Shown here one piece after another: positions 1 through 7,314 of a stretch of 64,000 nt of DNA. The notes under the pieces were generated by a model. It made no database searches. It was given only the letters and a program-made list of their open reading frames with translations, and was not told the DNA's origin. The stretch comes from Brevundimonas mediterranea (GTDB lineage: Bacteria; Pseudomonadota; Alphaproteobacteria; Caulobacterales; Caulobacteraceae): the NCBI RefSeq assembly GCF_011064825.1, contig NZ_CP048751.1:1178001-1242000 (forward strand). The letters run 5' to 3'. The stretch's first letter is position 1, and each line of letters opens with the position of its first letter. The position numbers and the translations under genes are program-made.

Positions 1-335
1 CGGGCGGTGTTCGCGCCCTGGTCCGAGATGGCCAGTCGGCGCGGCGCCACGTCCGGCGTGTTCAGGTCCAGCATCCACAGGCTGCCGGCGCGGCGGTTGG
101 CCTCTACATCCGTCGTCGTCACCGAATAGACGACGTAGCGCCCGTCCGGCGACACCTGCGGATCGCCCAGCCGGTTGGCCGTGATCATATCCTTATAGGT
201 GAAGGCGTCGGGCGTCGCAGGCGCAGTCGGAACCGGCGCGGGCGGAACCTGGGCCAGGGCCGGAGCGGCGCTCATCAGGGCGCCCGACAAGGCAATTCCC
301 GCGCAGGCGGCGGACAAGAGAGAACGGTGGCGCAT
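1..335 (-). CDS. S9-family peptidase, N-terminal part (runs off window)
   Basis: Only the first ~111 codons are visible; the gene continues past position 1. The ATG at 335 has a GAGGA-type ribosome site about 9 nt upstream. The product opens with a signal peptide (MRHRSLLSAACAGIALSG.., cleavage near ALAQ), then a Pro/Ala linker, then a segment reading YKDMITANRLGDPQVSPDGR followed by YVVYSV. This LGDPQVSPDG pattern is the first propeller blade of dipeptidyl-aminopeptidase/acylaminoacyl-peptidase-type S9 enzymes, which cleave peptides in the periplasm. The catalytic domain is outside the window, so activity cannot be judged. A TolB-like propeller protein without the peptidase domain is the main alternative. 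Confidence 0.75.
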   Translation of the reverse strand, partial: MRHRSLLSAACAGIALSGALMSAAPALAQVPPAPVPTAPATPDAFTYKDMITANRLGDPQVSPDGRYVVYSVTTTDVEANRRAGSLWMLDLNTPDVAPRRLAISDQGANTA

Positions 336-411
336 GGGGCATTCCTCGCAAAACTCGCAGCGGCGAGGCGTAGCACCACCGTTCGCCAGGCGAAAGTTGC
401 TGACAGCTCAG

Positions 412-426
412 AAGTTAGCTAAGTTA
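412..426. promoter_or_regulatory. Operator-like repeat upstream of the first toxin-antitoxin pair
   Basis: AAGTTA occurs twice in direct orientation (412-417 and 421-426), separated by GCT. The junction also forms the 8-bp palindrome TTAGCTAA (415-422). It lies 20 nt before the antitoxin start and is AT-rich in an otherwise GC-rich stretch. Type II antitoxins commonly bind such sites to autoregulate, so this is a plausible operator. No binding can be shown from sequence. Confidence 0.4.
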
Positions 427-446
427 CTTGGACCAAGGAGCGCGAC

Positions 447-692
447 ATGACCACTGTCACCGTCCACCACGCCAAGACCCATCTCTCCAAACTGATCGCC
501 GCCGCCGAACGCGGCGAAGAGGTCGTCATTGCGCGCGGCGACAAGCCCGCAGTAAGGATTGTGCCCTTCGAGCCGGCGACCAAGCCCGAGCGCAAGCCGG
601 GTCGGCTGAAGGGCCTCGTCGCCATGGATGATCGTTTCTTCGACCCCCTGCCGGAAGACGAACTGCGTCTGTGGGAGGGCCGAGGCGAATGA
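447..692 (+). CDS. Phd/YefM-family antitoxin
   Basis: The 81-residue protein begins MTTVTVHHAKTHLSKLIAAA and continues with ERGEEVVIARGDKPAVRIVP, the standard N-terminal DNA-binding fold of prevent-host-death antitoxins (the 'VxxAKxxLSxLI...GxxVxIxRxGKPVAxxxP' pattern). The C-terminal tail (residues ~50-81) is the usual toxin-wrapping extension and carries DDRFFDPLPEDELRLWEG, a typical VapC-inhibiting segment. Its stop overlaps the toxin start (ATGA, 689-692), the classic arrangement for antitoxin-first translational coupling. It should neutralise the downstream PIN nuclease and repress the shared promoter through the repeats at 412-426. The family assignment is firm; regulation is inferred. 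Confidence 0.9.
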   Translation: MTTVTVHHAKTHLSKLIAAAERGEEVVIARGDKPAVRIVPFEPATKPERKPGRLKGLVAMDDRFFDPLPEDELRLWEGRGE

Positions 693-1075
693 GGCTGCTG
701 CTCGACACCCACGCCCTCATCTGGTGGATGTCGGGGGAAGCGGGGCTAAGTCGGGCCGCCGAGGCCGCCATACGCGACGGCGACGTCCATGTCTTCGTCA
801 GCGCTGTATCAGCCTATGAGATCGCCCTGAAACACGGCATGGGCAGGTTGCCCAAGGCTGGGCTGCTGGCCGAGCGGTTCGAGGCCGAGGTCGATCTCGA
901 AGGTTTTGACATCCTGCCGATCACCGCCCGCGAGGCGTCCCACGCCGGCCGGCTGGACCATACGCACCGCGACCCGTTCGACCGGCTGCTGATCGCACAG
1001 GGCCTGATCAACAACCTGACGCTCGTCTCCAATGAACAGGTGTTCGACAGCTTCGGCGTGGCGCGCCTCTGGTAG
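689..1075 (+). CDS. vapC: PIN-domain RNase toxin (VapC-like)
   Basis: The product has 128 residues when started at the ATG overlapping the antitoxin stop. PIN-domain acidic residues are visible: D6 in MRLLLDTHALIWW, E44 in SAVSAYEIALKHG, D95/D98 in HRDPFDRLLIAQ and D120 near the end, matching a magnesium-dependent ribonuclease. LDTHALIWW and DPFDRLLIAQ are characteristic of the PIN subfamily paired with Phd-type antitoxins. The RNA target (tRNA or rRNA in characterised VapC proteins) cannot be predicted. The toxin ends 40 nt before an acyltransferase gene on the same strand. All catalytic positions look intact, so the module is probably functional. Confidence 0.9.
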   Translation: MRLLLDTHALIWWMSGEAGLSRAAEAAIRDGDVHVFVSAVSAYEIALKHGMGRLPKAGLLAERFEAEVDLEGFDILPITAREASHAGRLDHTHRDPFDRLLIAQGLINNLTLVSNEQVFDSFGVARLW

Positions 1076-1115
1076 GCTTGCTCCCTTTCGCCGAACCGGC
1101 GACAAGCGGTCGTCC

Positions 1116-1970
1116 ATGAATTCCGCCGCCCTTCCCGTCCGCCGCTCGCCCCATATCGTCGATGTCCTCATCGCCGAACGCGCCCCGCGTCTGACCGCCT
1201 CTCCCGTCTGGCCGGTCGTGCGGCCGGCCCTGTATTCCGTGCTGAACTACAGGGCGGCGGTGCGGATGGCCGACGCCATCCAGAACCTGTCAGGCGCCGA
1301 GACCCTGGACCATGTCTCGGACCTGCTGAGCCTGAAGGTGTCCACCGCCCATCTGGACCGTTTGCCCACGAGCGGCCGGTGCGTCGTCGTCGCCAATCAT
1401 CCCACCGGCATCGCCGACGGAGTGGCGGTCTATGACGCCGTCCGACAGCGCCGCCCCGACGCCATCTTCTTCGCCAACGCCGACGCCCTGCGTGTCTCGC
1501 CGCGACTGGCCGAGACAGTGATTCCCGTCGAATGGGTTCACGACAAGCGCACCCGCGAAAAGACCCGCGCCACCCTGAACGCCGCCAAGGAGGCCTTCGA
1601 GGCCGAACGTTGCGTCGTCATGTTCCCCGCCGGCCGCCTGGCCCGCGAGAAAAACGGCGTCCTGACCGACCCCGAATGGGCGCCGACCGCCGCCTCCCTG
1701 GCGCGCAAATACGGCGCTCCGGTCATTCCCATGCACGTCACCGGCCCGTACAGCCGGCTGTTCCACCTGTTCGACAAGGTCTCGCAGGAACTGCGCGACG
1801 TGACCCTATTCCACGAACTGCTGAACAAGGCGGGCAAACCCTTCAGCGTCGTGGTCGGTCAGCCCATCCCGCCCGAACGGCTGGACGGGGACGCCGTCAA
1901 GGCCACTGTGGCCCTGAAACAGTTCACCGAACGCACCCTGGCCGCCGATCCTGACGCGGTGTTTCCATGA
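1116..1970 (+). CDS. PlsC-type lysophospholipid/glycerol-phosphate acyltransferase
   Basis: The 284-residue protein contains acyltransferase block I as NHPTGIADG (about residues 93-101), with His and Asp separated by five residues rather than the usual four, and a block III-like MFPAGRLAREK in place of FPEGTR. It should transfer an acyl chain to a lysolipid or related acceptor at the inner face of the membrane. I chose the ATG at 1116 because a longer in-frame version would run into the toxin gene. Its stop overlaps the tsaE start by 4 nt, making it the first gene of the tsaE-amgK-murU-addBA chain. It differs clearly from the canonical PlsC at 36087, so the acceptor may not be lysophosphatidate. 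Confidence 0.75.
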   Translation: MNSAALPVRRSPHIVDVLIAERAPRLTASPVWPVVRPALYSVLNYRAAVRMADAIQNLSGAETLDHVSDLLSLKVSTAHLDRLPTSGRCVVVANHPTGIADGVAVYDAVRQRRPDAIFFANADALRVSPRLAETVIPVEWVHDKRTREKTRATLNAAKEAFEAERCVVMFPAGRLAREKNGVLTDPEWAPTAASLARKYGAPVIPMHVTGPYSRLFHLFDKVSQELRDVTLFHELLNKAGKPFSVVVGQPIPPERLDGDAVKATVALKQFTERTLAADPDAVFP

Positions 1971-2425
1971 AGATCGACCTTCCCGACGCCGAGGCCACCA
2001 CCCGTCTGGGCCATGCCATCGCGCCCCTGCTGGCGCCAGGCGACAGCCTGCTGCTGTACGGGCCGCTGGGCATGGGCAAGTCGACCCTGGCGCGCGGCCT
2101 GATCCGCGCCCTGACCACGCCGGACGAAGACGTGCCCAGCCCGACCTTCACCCTGGTTCAGTTCTATGAATCCGACCCGCCCGTCGCCCATTTCGACCTC
2201 TATCGCCTGACCCGACCGGAAGAGGCCTTCGAGATCGGCCTGGACGACGCCCTGGACGAGGGCTGCGCAATCATCGAATGGCCCGAGCGGCTGGGCGAGG
2301 AGCCGGGCCGGTTCCTGGGGCCCGACCGCCTGGTCATCGAAATTTCCGAACACGGCGACGGCCGTGTTGCGACCGTTTCCGGCGCAGGCCGGTGGGAAGA
2401 CCTGATCGACCATGTCCGTTTCTGA
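1967..2425 (+). CDS. tsaE: tRNA threonylcarbamoyladenosine biosynthesis ATPase TsaE
   Basis: The 152-residue P-loop protein has Walker A GPLGMGKST at residues 32-40, SPTFTLV around 58-64, HFDLYRL and IIEWPERLG, all signatures of TsaE. With TsaB and TsaD it completes the t6A37 modification of ANN-decoding tRNAs, and its ATPase resets the complex. Length matches the family (about 150 residues). The start overlaps the preceding acyltransferase stop, and its own stop lies 14 nt inside the following kinase gene. Co-occurrence with an aminoglycoside-phosphotransferase-like sugar kinase and a nucleotidyltransferase is a frequent alphaproteobacterial arrangement. Confidence 0.95.
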   Translation: MKIDLPDAEATTRLGHAIAPLLAPGDSLLLYGPLGMGKSTLARGLIRALTTPDEDVPSPTFTLVQFYESDPPVAHFDLYRLTRPEEAFEIGLDDALDEGCAIIEWPERLGEEPGRFLGPDRLVIEISEHGDGRVATVSGAGRWEDLIDHVRF

Positions 2426-3509
2426 CCGCGAACAGCTTCGCCTCGACTTCCTGGCCTCCGCCGGCCTGGCCCAGGCCGCCCGCGCGCCCCTGCCCGGCGA
2501 CGCCTCGACGCGGCGCTACGAGCGGCTGACCACGACTGACGGGGCGTCCCTGATGCTGATGGACCAGGCCCCCGCCGCCGAAAGCCCCCCCGCCGACCCG
2601 GCCTGGACGCCGCAGCAGCGTCAGGCCGCCGGCTGGAACGCCGTCGCCCGTCTGTCGGCCGGACGGATAGAGGCCTTCGCCGCCGTCGCCGCCTATCTGA
2701 AGGCGCTGGGCCTGTCCGCTCCCGAAATCCCGGCCCTCGACGCGCCCAATGGCCTGGCGGTGCTGGAGGATTTCGGCGACGCCCTGTTCGCCCGGGTGAT
2801 CGAGGACGGCGCCGACGAGACGCCGCTGTATCTGACCGCCATCGAGGCCCTGGCCGCCCTGCACGAGGCCGGCGCCCCTCCCCAAACCCTGCACGGCCCC
2901 GGCGGCGACTGGCCGTTGCTGACCTATGACGAGACGGCGCTTCAGGGCGGGGCCGACCTGTTCGTCGAATGGCTGCCCCGTCTGGACGAGCGCGTCGCCT
3001 TCGACGCCGCCGCCGTGGCGGCGTGGCGAGAGGCCTGGGCGAAGATCGTCGCCTCGGGCGCGGACGGCGCCTCGGTCATGGCGCATCGCGACTATCACGC
3101 CGAGAACCTGATCTGGCTGCCTGAGCGCGAGGGCCCTGCCCGCGTCGGCATGATCGACTTCCAGGACGCGGTCCGCGCCCACCCCTCCTGGGACCTGCAC
3201 TCCCTGCTTCAGGACGCCCGCCGCGACGTGTCGCCGGCGCTGGAAGCCGAGGCCCTGGACCGCTATTTCGCCCTGCGGCCCCAGGTGGACCGCGCCACCT
3301 TCATGGCCGACTACGCCGGACTGGCCGCCCTGAACGAGGCGCGGATCATCGGCATCTTCGCCCGGCTGATCGCCCGCGACGGCAAGCCTCGCTACCGTCA
3401 GTTCCTGCCGCGCATGTGGCGGCATCTGAACGCCAATCTGGAACAGCCGGCCCTGGCGCCCGTCGCCCGCTGGTTCGACCGCCACGTCCCGGCCGAGGTG
3501 CGAGCATGA
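2412..3509 (+). CDS. amgK: Anomeric MurNAc/GlcNAc kinase AmgK
   Basis: The 365-residue protein has an aminoglycoside-phosphotransferase fold: an N-terminal nucleotide-binding lobe (GDASTRRYERL near residues 29-40), the catalytic loop HRDYHAENL (about 225-233) and the metal-binding GMIDFQDAV. It is followed with overlap by a MurU-type nucleotidyltransferase. That pairing identifies AmgK, which phosphorylates the anomeric carbon of MurNAc or GlcNAc in the peptidoglycan-recycling route that bypasses MurA. In organisms where this was studied the route gives intrinsic fosfomycin tolerance. The ATG at 2412 overlaps tsaE by 14 nt and has no good in-frame competitor. Generic annotation would be 'phosphotransferase'; the neighbour makes the specific call. 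Confidence 0.88.
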   Translation: MSVSDREQLRLDFLASAGLAQAARAPLPGDASTRRYERLTTTDGASLMLMDQAPAAESPPADPAWTPQQRQAAGWNAVARLSAGRIEAFAAVAAYLKALGLSAPEIPALDAPNGLAVLEDFGDALFARVIEDGADETPLYLTAIEALAALHEAGAPPQTLHGPGGDWPLLTYDETALQGGADLFVEWLPRLDERVAFDAAAVAAWREAWAKIVASGADGASVMAHRDYHAENLIWLPEREGPARVGMIDFQDAVRAHPSWDLHSLLQDARRDVSPALEAEALDRYFALRPQVDRATFMADYAGLAALNEARIIGIFARLIARDGKPRYRQFLPRMWRHLNANLEQPALAPVARWFDRHVPAEVRA

Positions 3510-4222
3510 CCGCTCCCAAGACCGCAATGGTGCTGGCCGCCGGCCTGGGCACCCGGATGCGCCCGCTGACCGACGACCGGCCCAAGGCCCTGGTCGAGGT
3601 GGCCGGCCGCGCCCTGATCGACCATGTGCTGGACCGGCTGGCGGACGCGGGAGTCGAGACGGCGGTCGTCAATGTCCACTGGTTCGCCGACCGCCTGGAA
3701 GCCCATCTGGCCGCACGCGGACGCGGCCCACGGATCGTCATCTCCGACGAGCGAGCCGAACTGCTGGAGACCGGAGGCGGGCTGAAGAAGGCCCATCCCC
3801 TTCTGGGCGAGGATCCCATCTTCGTCGCCAATATCGACAGCGTCTGGATCGACAGAGGCGACGCCCTGACCGATCTGATCCGTCTGTGGAACCCGGAGAC
3901 CATGGACGCCGCCCTGCTGCTGGCCCGCCGCGAGGGCTCCATCGGCTTCGAGGGCGACGGCGACTTCTTCCTGGCCGACGATGGGAGACTGACCTTCCGC
4001 GGCGACGCCCCGTCCGCCCCCTTCGCCTATATGGGCGTGCACATCACCCGCCCCGGCTATGCCGACCACGGCCCCGACGGCCCCTTCTCCCTCAGCCCCC
4101 TGTGGCGCAAGTCCGCCGCCGAGGGGCGCCTGTTCGGCTGCGTCCTGGACGGCGACTGGATGCACGTCGGCGATCCCCAGGCGCGGGATCAGGCCGAGGC
4201 GAAACTGGCGGGAGACGCGTGA
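3506..4222 (+). CDS. murU: N-acetylmuramate-1-phosphate uridylyltransferase MurU
   Basis: The 238-residue nucleotidyltransferase opens with MVLAAGLGTRMRPLT followed by DRPKAL, the nucleotide-binding signature, and contains NIDSVW in the position of the metal-binding aspartate strand. MurU converts MurNAc-1-phosphate, made by AmgK, to UDP-MurNAc, feeding recycled sugar into wall synthesis in the cytoplasm. The ATG at 3506 overlaps the amgK stop (ATGA), so the two are translationally coupled. Its stop overlaps the GTG start of addB. Length and order match known AmgK-MurU pairs. A mannose-1-phosphate guanylyltransferase is the generic alternative but is less likely in this context. Confidence 0.9.
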   Translation: MTAPKTAMVLAAGLGTRMRPLTDDRPKALVEVAGRALIDHVLDRLADAGVETAVVNVHWFADRLEAHLAARGRGPRIVISDERAELLETGGGLKKAHPLLGEDPIFVANIDSVWIDRGDALTDLIRLWNPETMDAALLLARREGSIGFEGDGDFFLADDGRLTFRGDAPSAPFAYMGVHITRPGYADHGPDGPFSLSPLWRKSAAEGRLFGCVLDGDWMHVGDPQARDQAEAKLAGDA

Positions 4223-7200
4223 GCGGCTTCGATCCCTTCACGGCGGCCAGCCCCCGCTGGTACGCCGTCCCCGCCTACCGGCCCTTCCTCGAAGACCTGG
4301 CCGCCGGCGTCCTGGCCTGGCTGGGCGATCTGCCGCCCGAGACCCTGTCCGACGCCACCATCCTGCTGCCCAACCGACGCGCCGCCCGCGCCTTCACCGG
4401 CGCCCTGTCGAAACTGTCCCAGGGTCGCCCCATCCTGCTGCCCCAGGTCCGGCCGCTGGGCGATCTGGAGGAGGACGAGCCGCCCTTCACCCCCGGCGCC
4501 CTCGGCCTCGACCTGCCGCCCGCCATCCCCGCCCTGACCCGCCGGTTCGAGATGGCGCGGATGATCGTCGAACAGTTCGACAACAGCCTGACGCCGATGC
4601 GCGCCCTGGATCTGGCGGATGCGCTCGGCGGCTTCCTCGATTCCTGCCAGCTGGAAGAGGTTCCGAACCCCGAACGGATCGCCACCCTGGTCGACGGCGA
4701 AATGGCCGAACACTGGGAACGGTCCGCCGAGTTCCTGGGCCTGGCGGTCGAGGCCTGGCCCAAACGCCTCGCCGAGCTGGGCCTGGTCGATCCGGCCTGG
4801 CGCCGCGCGACCCTGCTGCGCCGCCTCGCCGAACTGTGGGACCACACGCCTCCGACCCAGGCCGTCATCGCCGCCGGTTCGACCGGCACCGTCCCCGCCG
4901 CCGGCGACGTGCTGAAGGCCGTGGCTAGGGCGCCCCTGGGCTGCGTCGTCCTGCCCGGCCTCGATCTCGATCTGGACGCGGCGGTCTGGGACCGGCTGGA
5001 CGAACAGCATCCGCAAAGCGCGATGAAACGACTGCTGGACCGGGTCGAGGTCGCCCGCGCCGATGTCCGCCCCTGGTTCGCCCCGTCCCAGCCCCCTGCC
5101 GCCCTCGCCCGTGGCCAGGCCCGCCAGCGCCTGGTCAACGAGGCCCTGCGCCCCGCCGAGGCCACCGACGACTGGCGCCGCGCCATCCGCGACCTTCGCT
5201 CGACCGCCGCCGCGCGCGGCGAGGCCCGCGACCCCATAGCCGAAGGCCTGCAAGGCCTGTCCCTGCTGACCGTCCGCGCCGAGGAAGAGGCCGCTGCCGC
5301 CATCGCCCTGATGATGCGCGAGACGCTGGAAACGCCCAATCCTGATGGAACGGGTCGCACCTGCGCGCTCGTCACGCCCGACCAGGCCCTGGGCCGCCGC
5401 GTCGCCGCCCGGCTGGAACGCTGGGGCGTCATCCCGGATTCGTCTGCCGGCGTCCCCCTGTCGCGTCTGCCCGCCGGCGCCCTGGTCGATCTGTGCGCCC
5501 GCTGGATCGCCGATCCGGTCCAGCCCCATCTGCTGCTGGCGATCGTCAAACATCCGTTGGTCCGGTTCGACCTGGGCGACGCCCCTCAAGCCGCCGCCGT
5601 CGCCGCGCTGGAGGAACACGCCCTGCGCGGTCCTCGCCCGCGCGACTTCGCCGCCATCCGCCGTCGCCTGCTCGAGGCGGTCGAACCCGACCGGCGCGGC
5701 AAGGCCCCGCCCGAGTGGAAACGGGAACGCCTGTCGGCCGCCACCCGCCTTGTCGAGCGTCTGCAAACCGCCATCGAGGCCGCGACCGCCGTCTTCTTGC
5801 CCCAGACCGAGCGAAATGGGGCCGACCTGAACGCCGCCGCCTCGGCCTTTACACGCCTTATCGAGACCCTGGCCGGCCAGGACGCCTGGGCCGGTCCCGA
5901 CGGCGAGGCCGCCGCCGCCCTTCTGTCCGGCCTGATCGAGGGCGGGGCCTCGCTGGGCCGCATCGACCAGACCGACCTGGCCGAGCTGACCACGTCCCTG
6001 GTGCGCGAGACCGTCGTCCGCACCGGGGGCGCGACCCATCCGTCGCTGCGGATCCTCGGGGCCATCGAGGCGCGGCTGGTGCGCGCCGACCGGATGATCC
6101 TGGCCGGGCTGGAAGAAGGCGTCTGGCCCCAGGCCGCCCCGACCGACCCCTTCCTGTCGCGTCCGATGCGCAAGGCCCTGGGCCTGCCCCCGCCCGAACG
6201 CCGCCTGGGCCAGACGGCCCAGGACTTCGTCCAGGCCGCCTGCGCCGACGAGGTCATCCTGGTCCACAGCGAACGGCGCGGCGGCCAGCCGGCCGTGCGG
6301 TCCCGCTGGCTGTGGCGGCTGGAGATGCTGACCCGCGGCGCCCATTCCGCCGAGACGCCGATCGAACTGCCCCGCCCCCGCACCGTCCTGGACTGGACCC
6401 GCGCCCTGGACGCCCCTCCGCCCGGCCCGCCGCGCTTCGCCAAACGGCCCGAGCCGCGCCCGCCGGTGCATCGCCGCCCCCGCAGCCTCTATGTCACCCG
6501 CATCGAACGCTGGGTGCGCGATCCCTACGCCATCTACGCCCTGTGGGTGCTGGGGCTGGAGGCGATGGAGCGTCCCGGCGCTTCTGCCGAAGCGCTCGCC
6601 CGTGGCAACGCCGTCCACGCCGCCATCGAACGGTTGACCCTGGACTGGCCCGACGACCTGCCCGACGACTGCGAAGCCGTCCTGCACGACCATCTGCTGC
6701 GTGAACTGGGCGCACGGGGGTTCGAGGATGCGGCCATGGCGCGCGAGGCGCCGCTCGCCCGCAACTGCGCCCGCTGGCTGACCGATTTCGAGCGCCGCCG
6801 CCGCGCGCGGGGCATCGACATCCTGGTCGAGCAACAGGGGACCATGACCTTCGACGCCCCCGCCGGCCCCTTCACCGTCAAGGCCTTCGCCGACCGGATC
6901 GAGCTGGCCTCGGACGGAGCGGCGGTGATGGACTTCAAGACCGGCGCCGCTCCATCCGCCAAACAGGTCAAGTCCGGCTTCGCCCCGCAACTGACCCTGA
7001 CCGCCGCCATCCTGGCCGACGGCGGGTTCGAACGCACCAATGGCCCGGTCACGCCCGACGAACTGACCTATGTCCGGGTGGTCGGGCGCAAGACGGCGGG
7101 CGAGGTCATCACCCGCGCCTCAGGCGCCGAGGCCGCCGACCTGGCCCAGGCGGCGCTGGACGGGCTGAAGCGCCGCGTCGCCCGCTTCGACGACGAGAAC

Positions 7201-7314
7201 ACGCCTTACGTCTCCTGGGCCGCCCCCCAGTTCATGGGCAACCAGGGCGGCAACTACGATCACCTGGCCCGCGTCTGGGAATGGTCGGTGATCGGCGACG
7301 GGGACGAAGAATGA
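4219..7314 (+). CDS. addB: Double-strand break repair protein AddB
   Basis: The 1031-residue protein starts at a GTG at 4219 that overlaps the murU stop. It has a UvrD-like but degenerate helicase body (LLPNRRAARAF near residue 50; GLEEGVWPQ near 630) and a C-terminal PD-(D/E)xK nuclease domain with VMDFKTG at 903-909 (D905 and K907 catalytic). AddB partners AddA in the alphaproteobacterial equivalent of RecBCD, resecting double-strand ends and loading RecA. The 4-nt overlap with addA ensures stoichiometric production. It matches the alphaproteobacterial AddB family rather than the iron-sulfur type of Bacillus; I see no clear four-cysteine cluster. Confidence 0.95.
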   Translation: MSGFDPFTAASPRWYAVPAYRPFLEDLAAGVLAWLGDLPPETLSDATILLPNRRAARAFTGALSKLSQGRPILLPQVRPLGDLEEDEPPFTPGALGLDLPPAIPALTRRFEMARMIVEQFDNSLTPMRALDLADALGGFLDSCQLEEVPNPERIATLVDGEMAEHWERSAEFLGLAVEAWPKRLAELGLVDPAWRRATLLRRLAELWDHTPPTQAVIAAGSTGTVPAAGDVLKAVARAPLGCVVLPGLDLDLDAAVWDRLDEQHPQSAMKRLLDRVEVARADVRPWFAPSQPPAALARGQARQRLVNEALRPAEATDDWRRAIRDLRSTAAARGEARDPIAEGLQGLSLLTVRAEEEAAAAIALMMRETLETPNPDGTGRTCALVTPDQALGRRVAARLERWGVIPDSSAGVPLSRLPAGALVDLCARWIADPVQPHLLLAIVKHPLVRFDLGDAPQAAAVAALEEHALRGPRPRDFAAIRRRLLEAVEPDRRGKAPPEWKRERLSAATRLVERLQTAIEAATAVFLPQTERNGADLNAAASAFTRLIETLAGQDAWAGPDGEAAAALLSGLIEGGASLGRIDQTDLAELTTSLVRETVVRTGGATHPSLRILGAIEARLVRADRMILAGLEEGVWPQAAPTDPFLSRPMRKALGLPPPERRLGQTAQDFVQAACADEVILVHSERRGGQPAVRSRWLWRLEMLTRGAHSAETPIELPRPRTVLDWTRALDAPPPGPPRFAKRPEPRPPVHRRPRSLYVTRIERWVRDPYAIYALWVLGLEAMERPGASAEALARGNAVHAAIERLTLDWPDDLPDDCEAVLHDHLLRELGARGFEDAAMAREAPLARNCARWLTDFERRRRARGIDILVEQQGTMTFDAPAGPFTVKAFADRIELASDGAAVMDFKTGAAPSAKQVKSGFAPQLTLTAAILADGGFERTNGPVTPDELTYVRVVGRKTAGEVITRASGAEAADLAQAALDGLKRRVARFDDENTPYVSWAAPQFMGNQGGNYDHLARVWEWSVIGDGDEE

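Noticed and set aside
4189..6990. 933-codon open frame on the strand opposite addB
   Set aside because: It mirrors addB codon structure in a GC-rich gene; the translation is Gly/Gln/Ala-rich low complexity with no motif. Typical antisense shadow.
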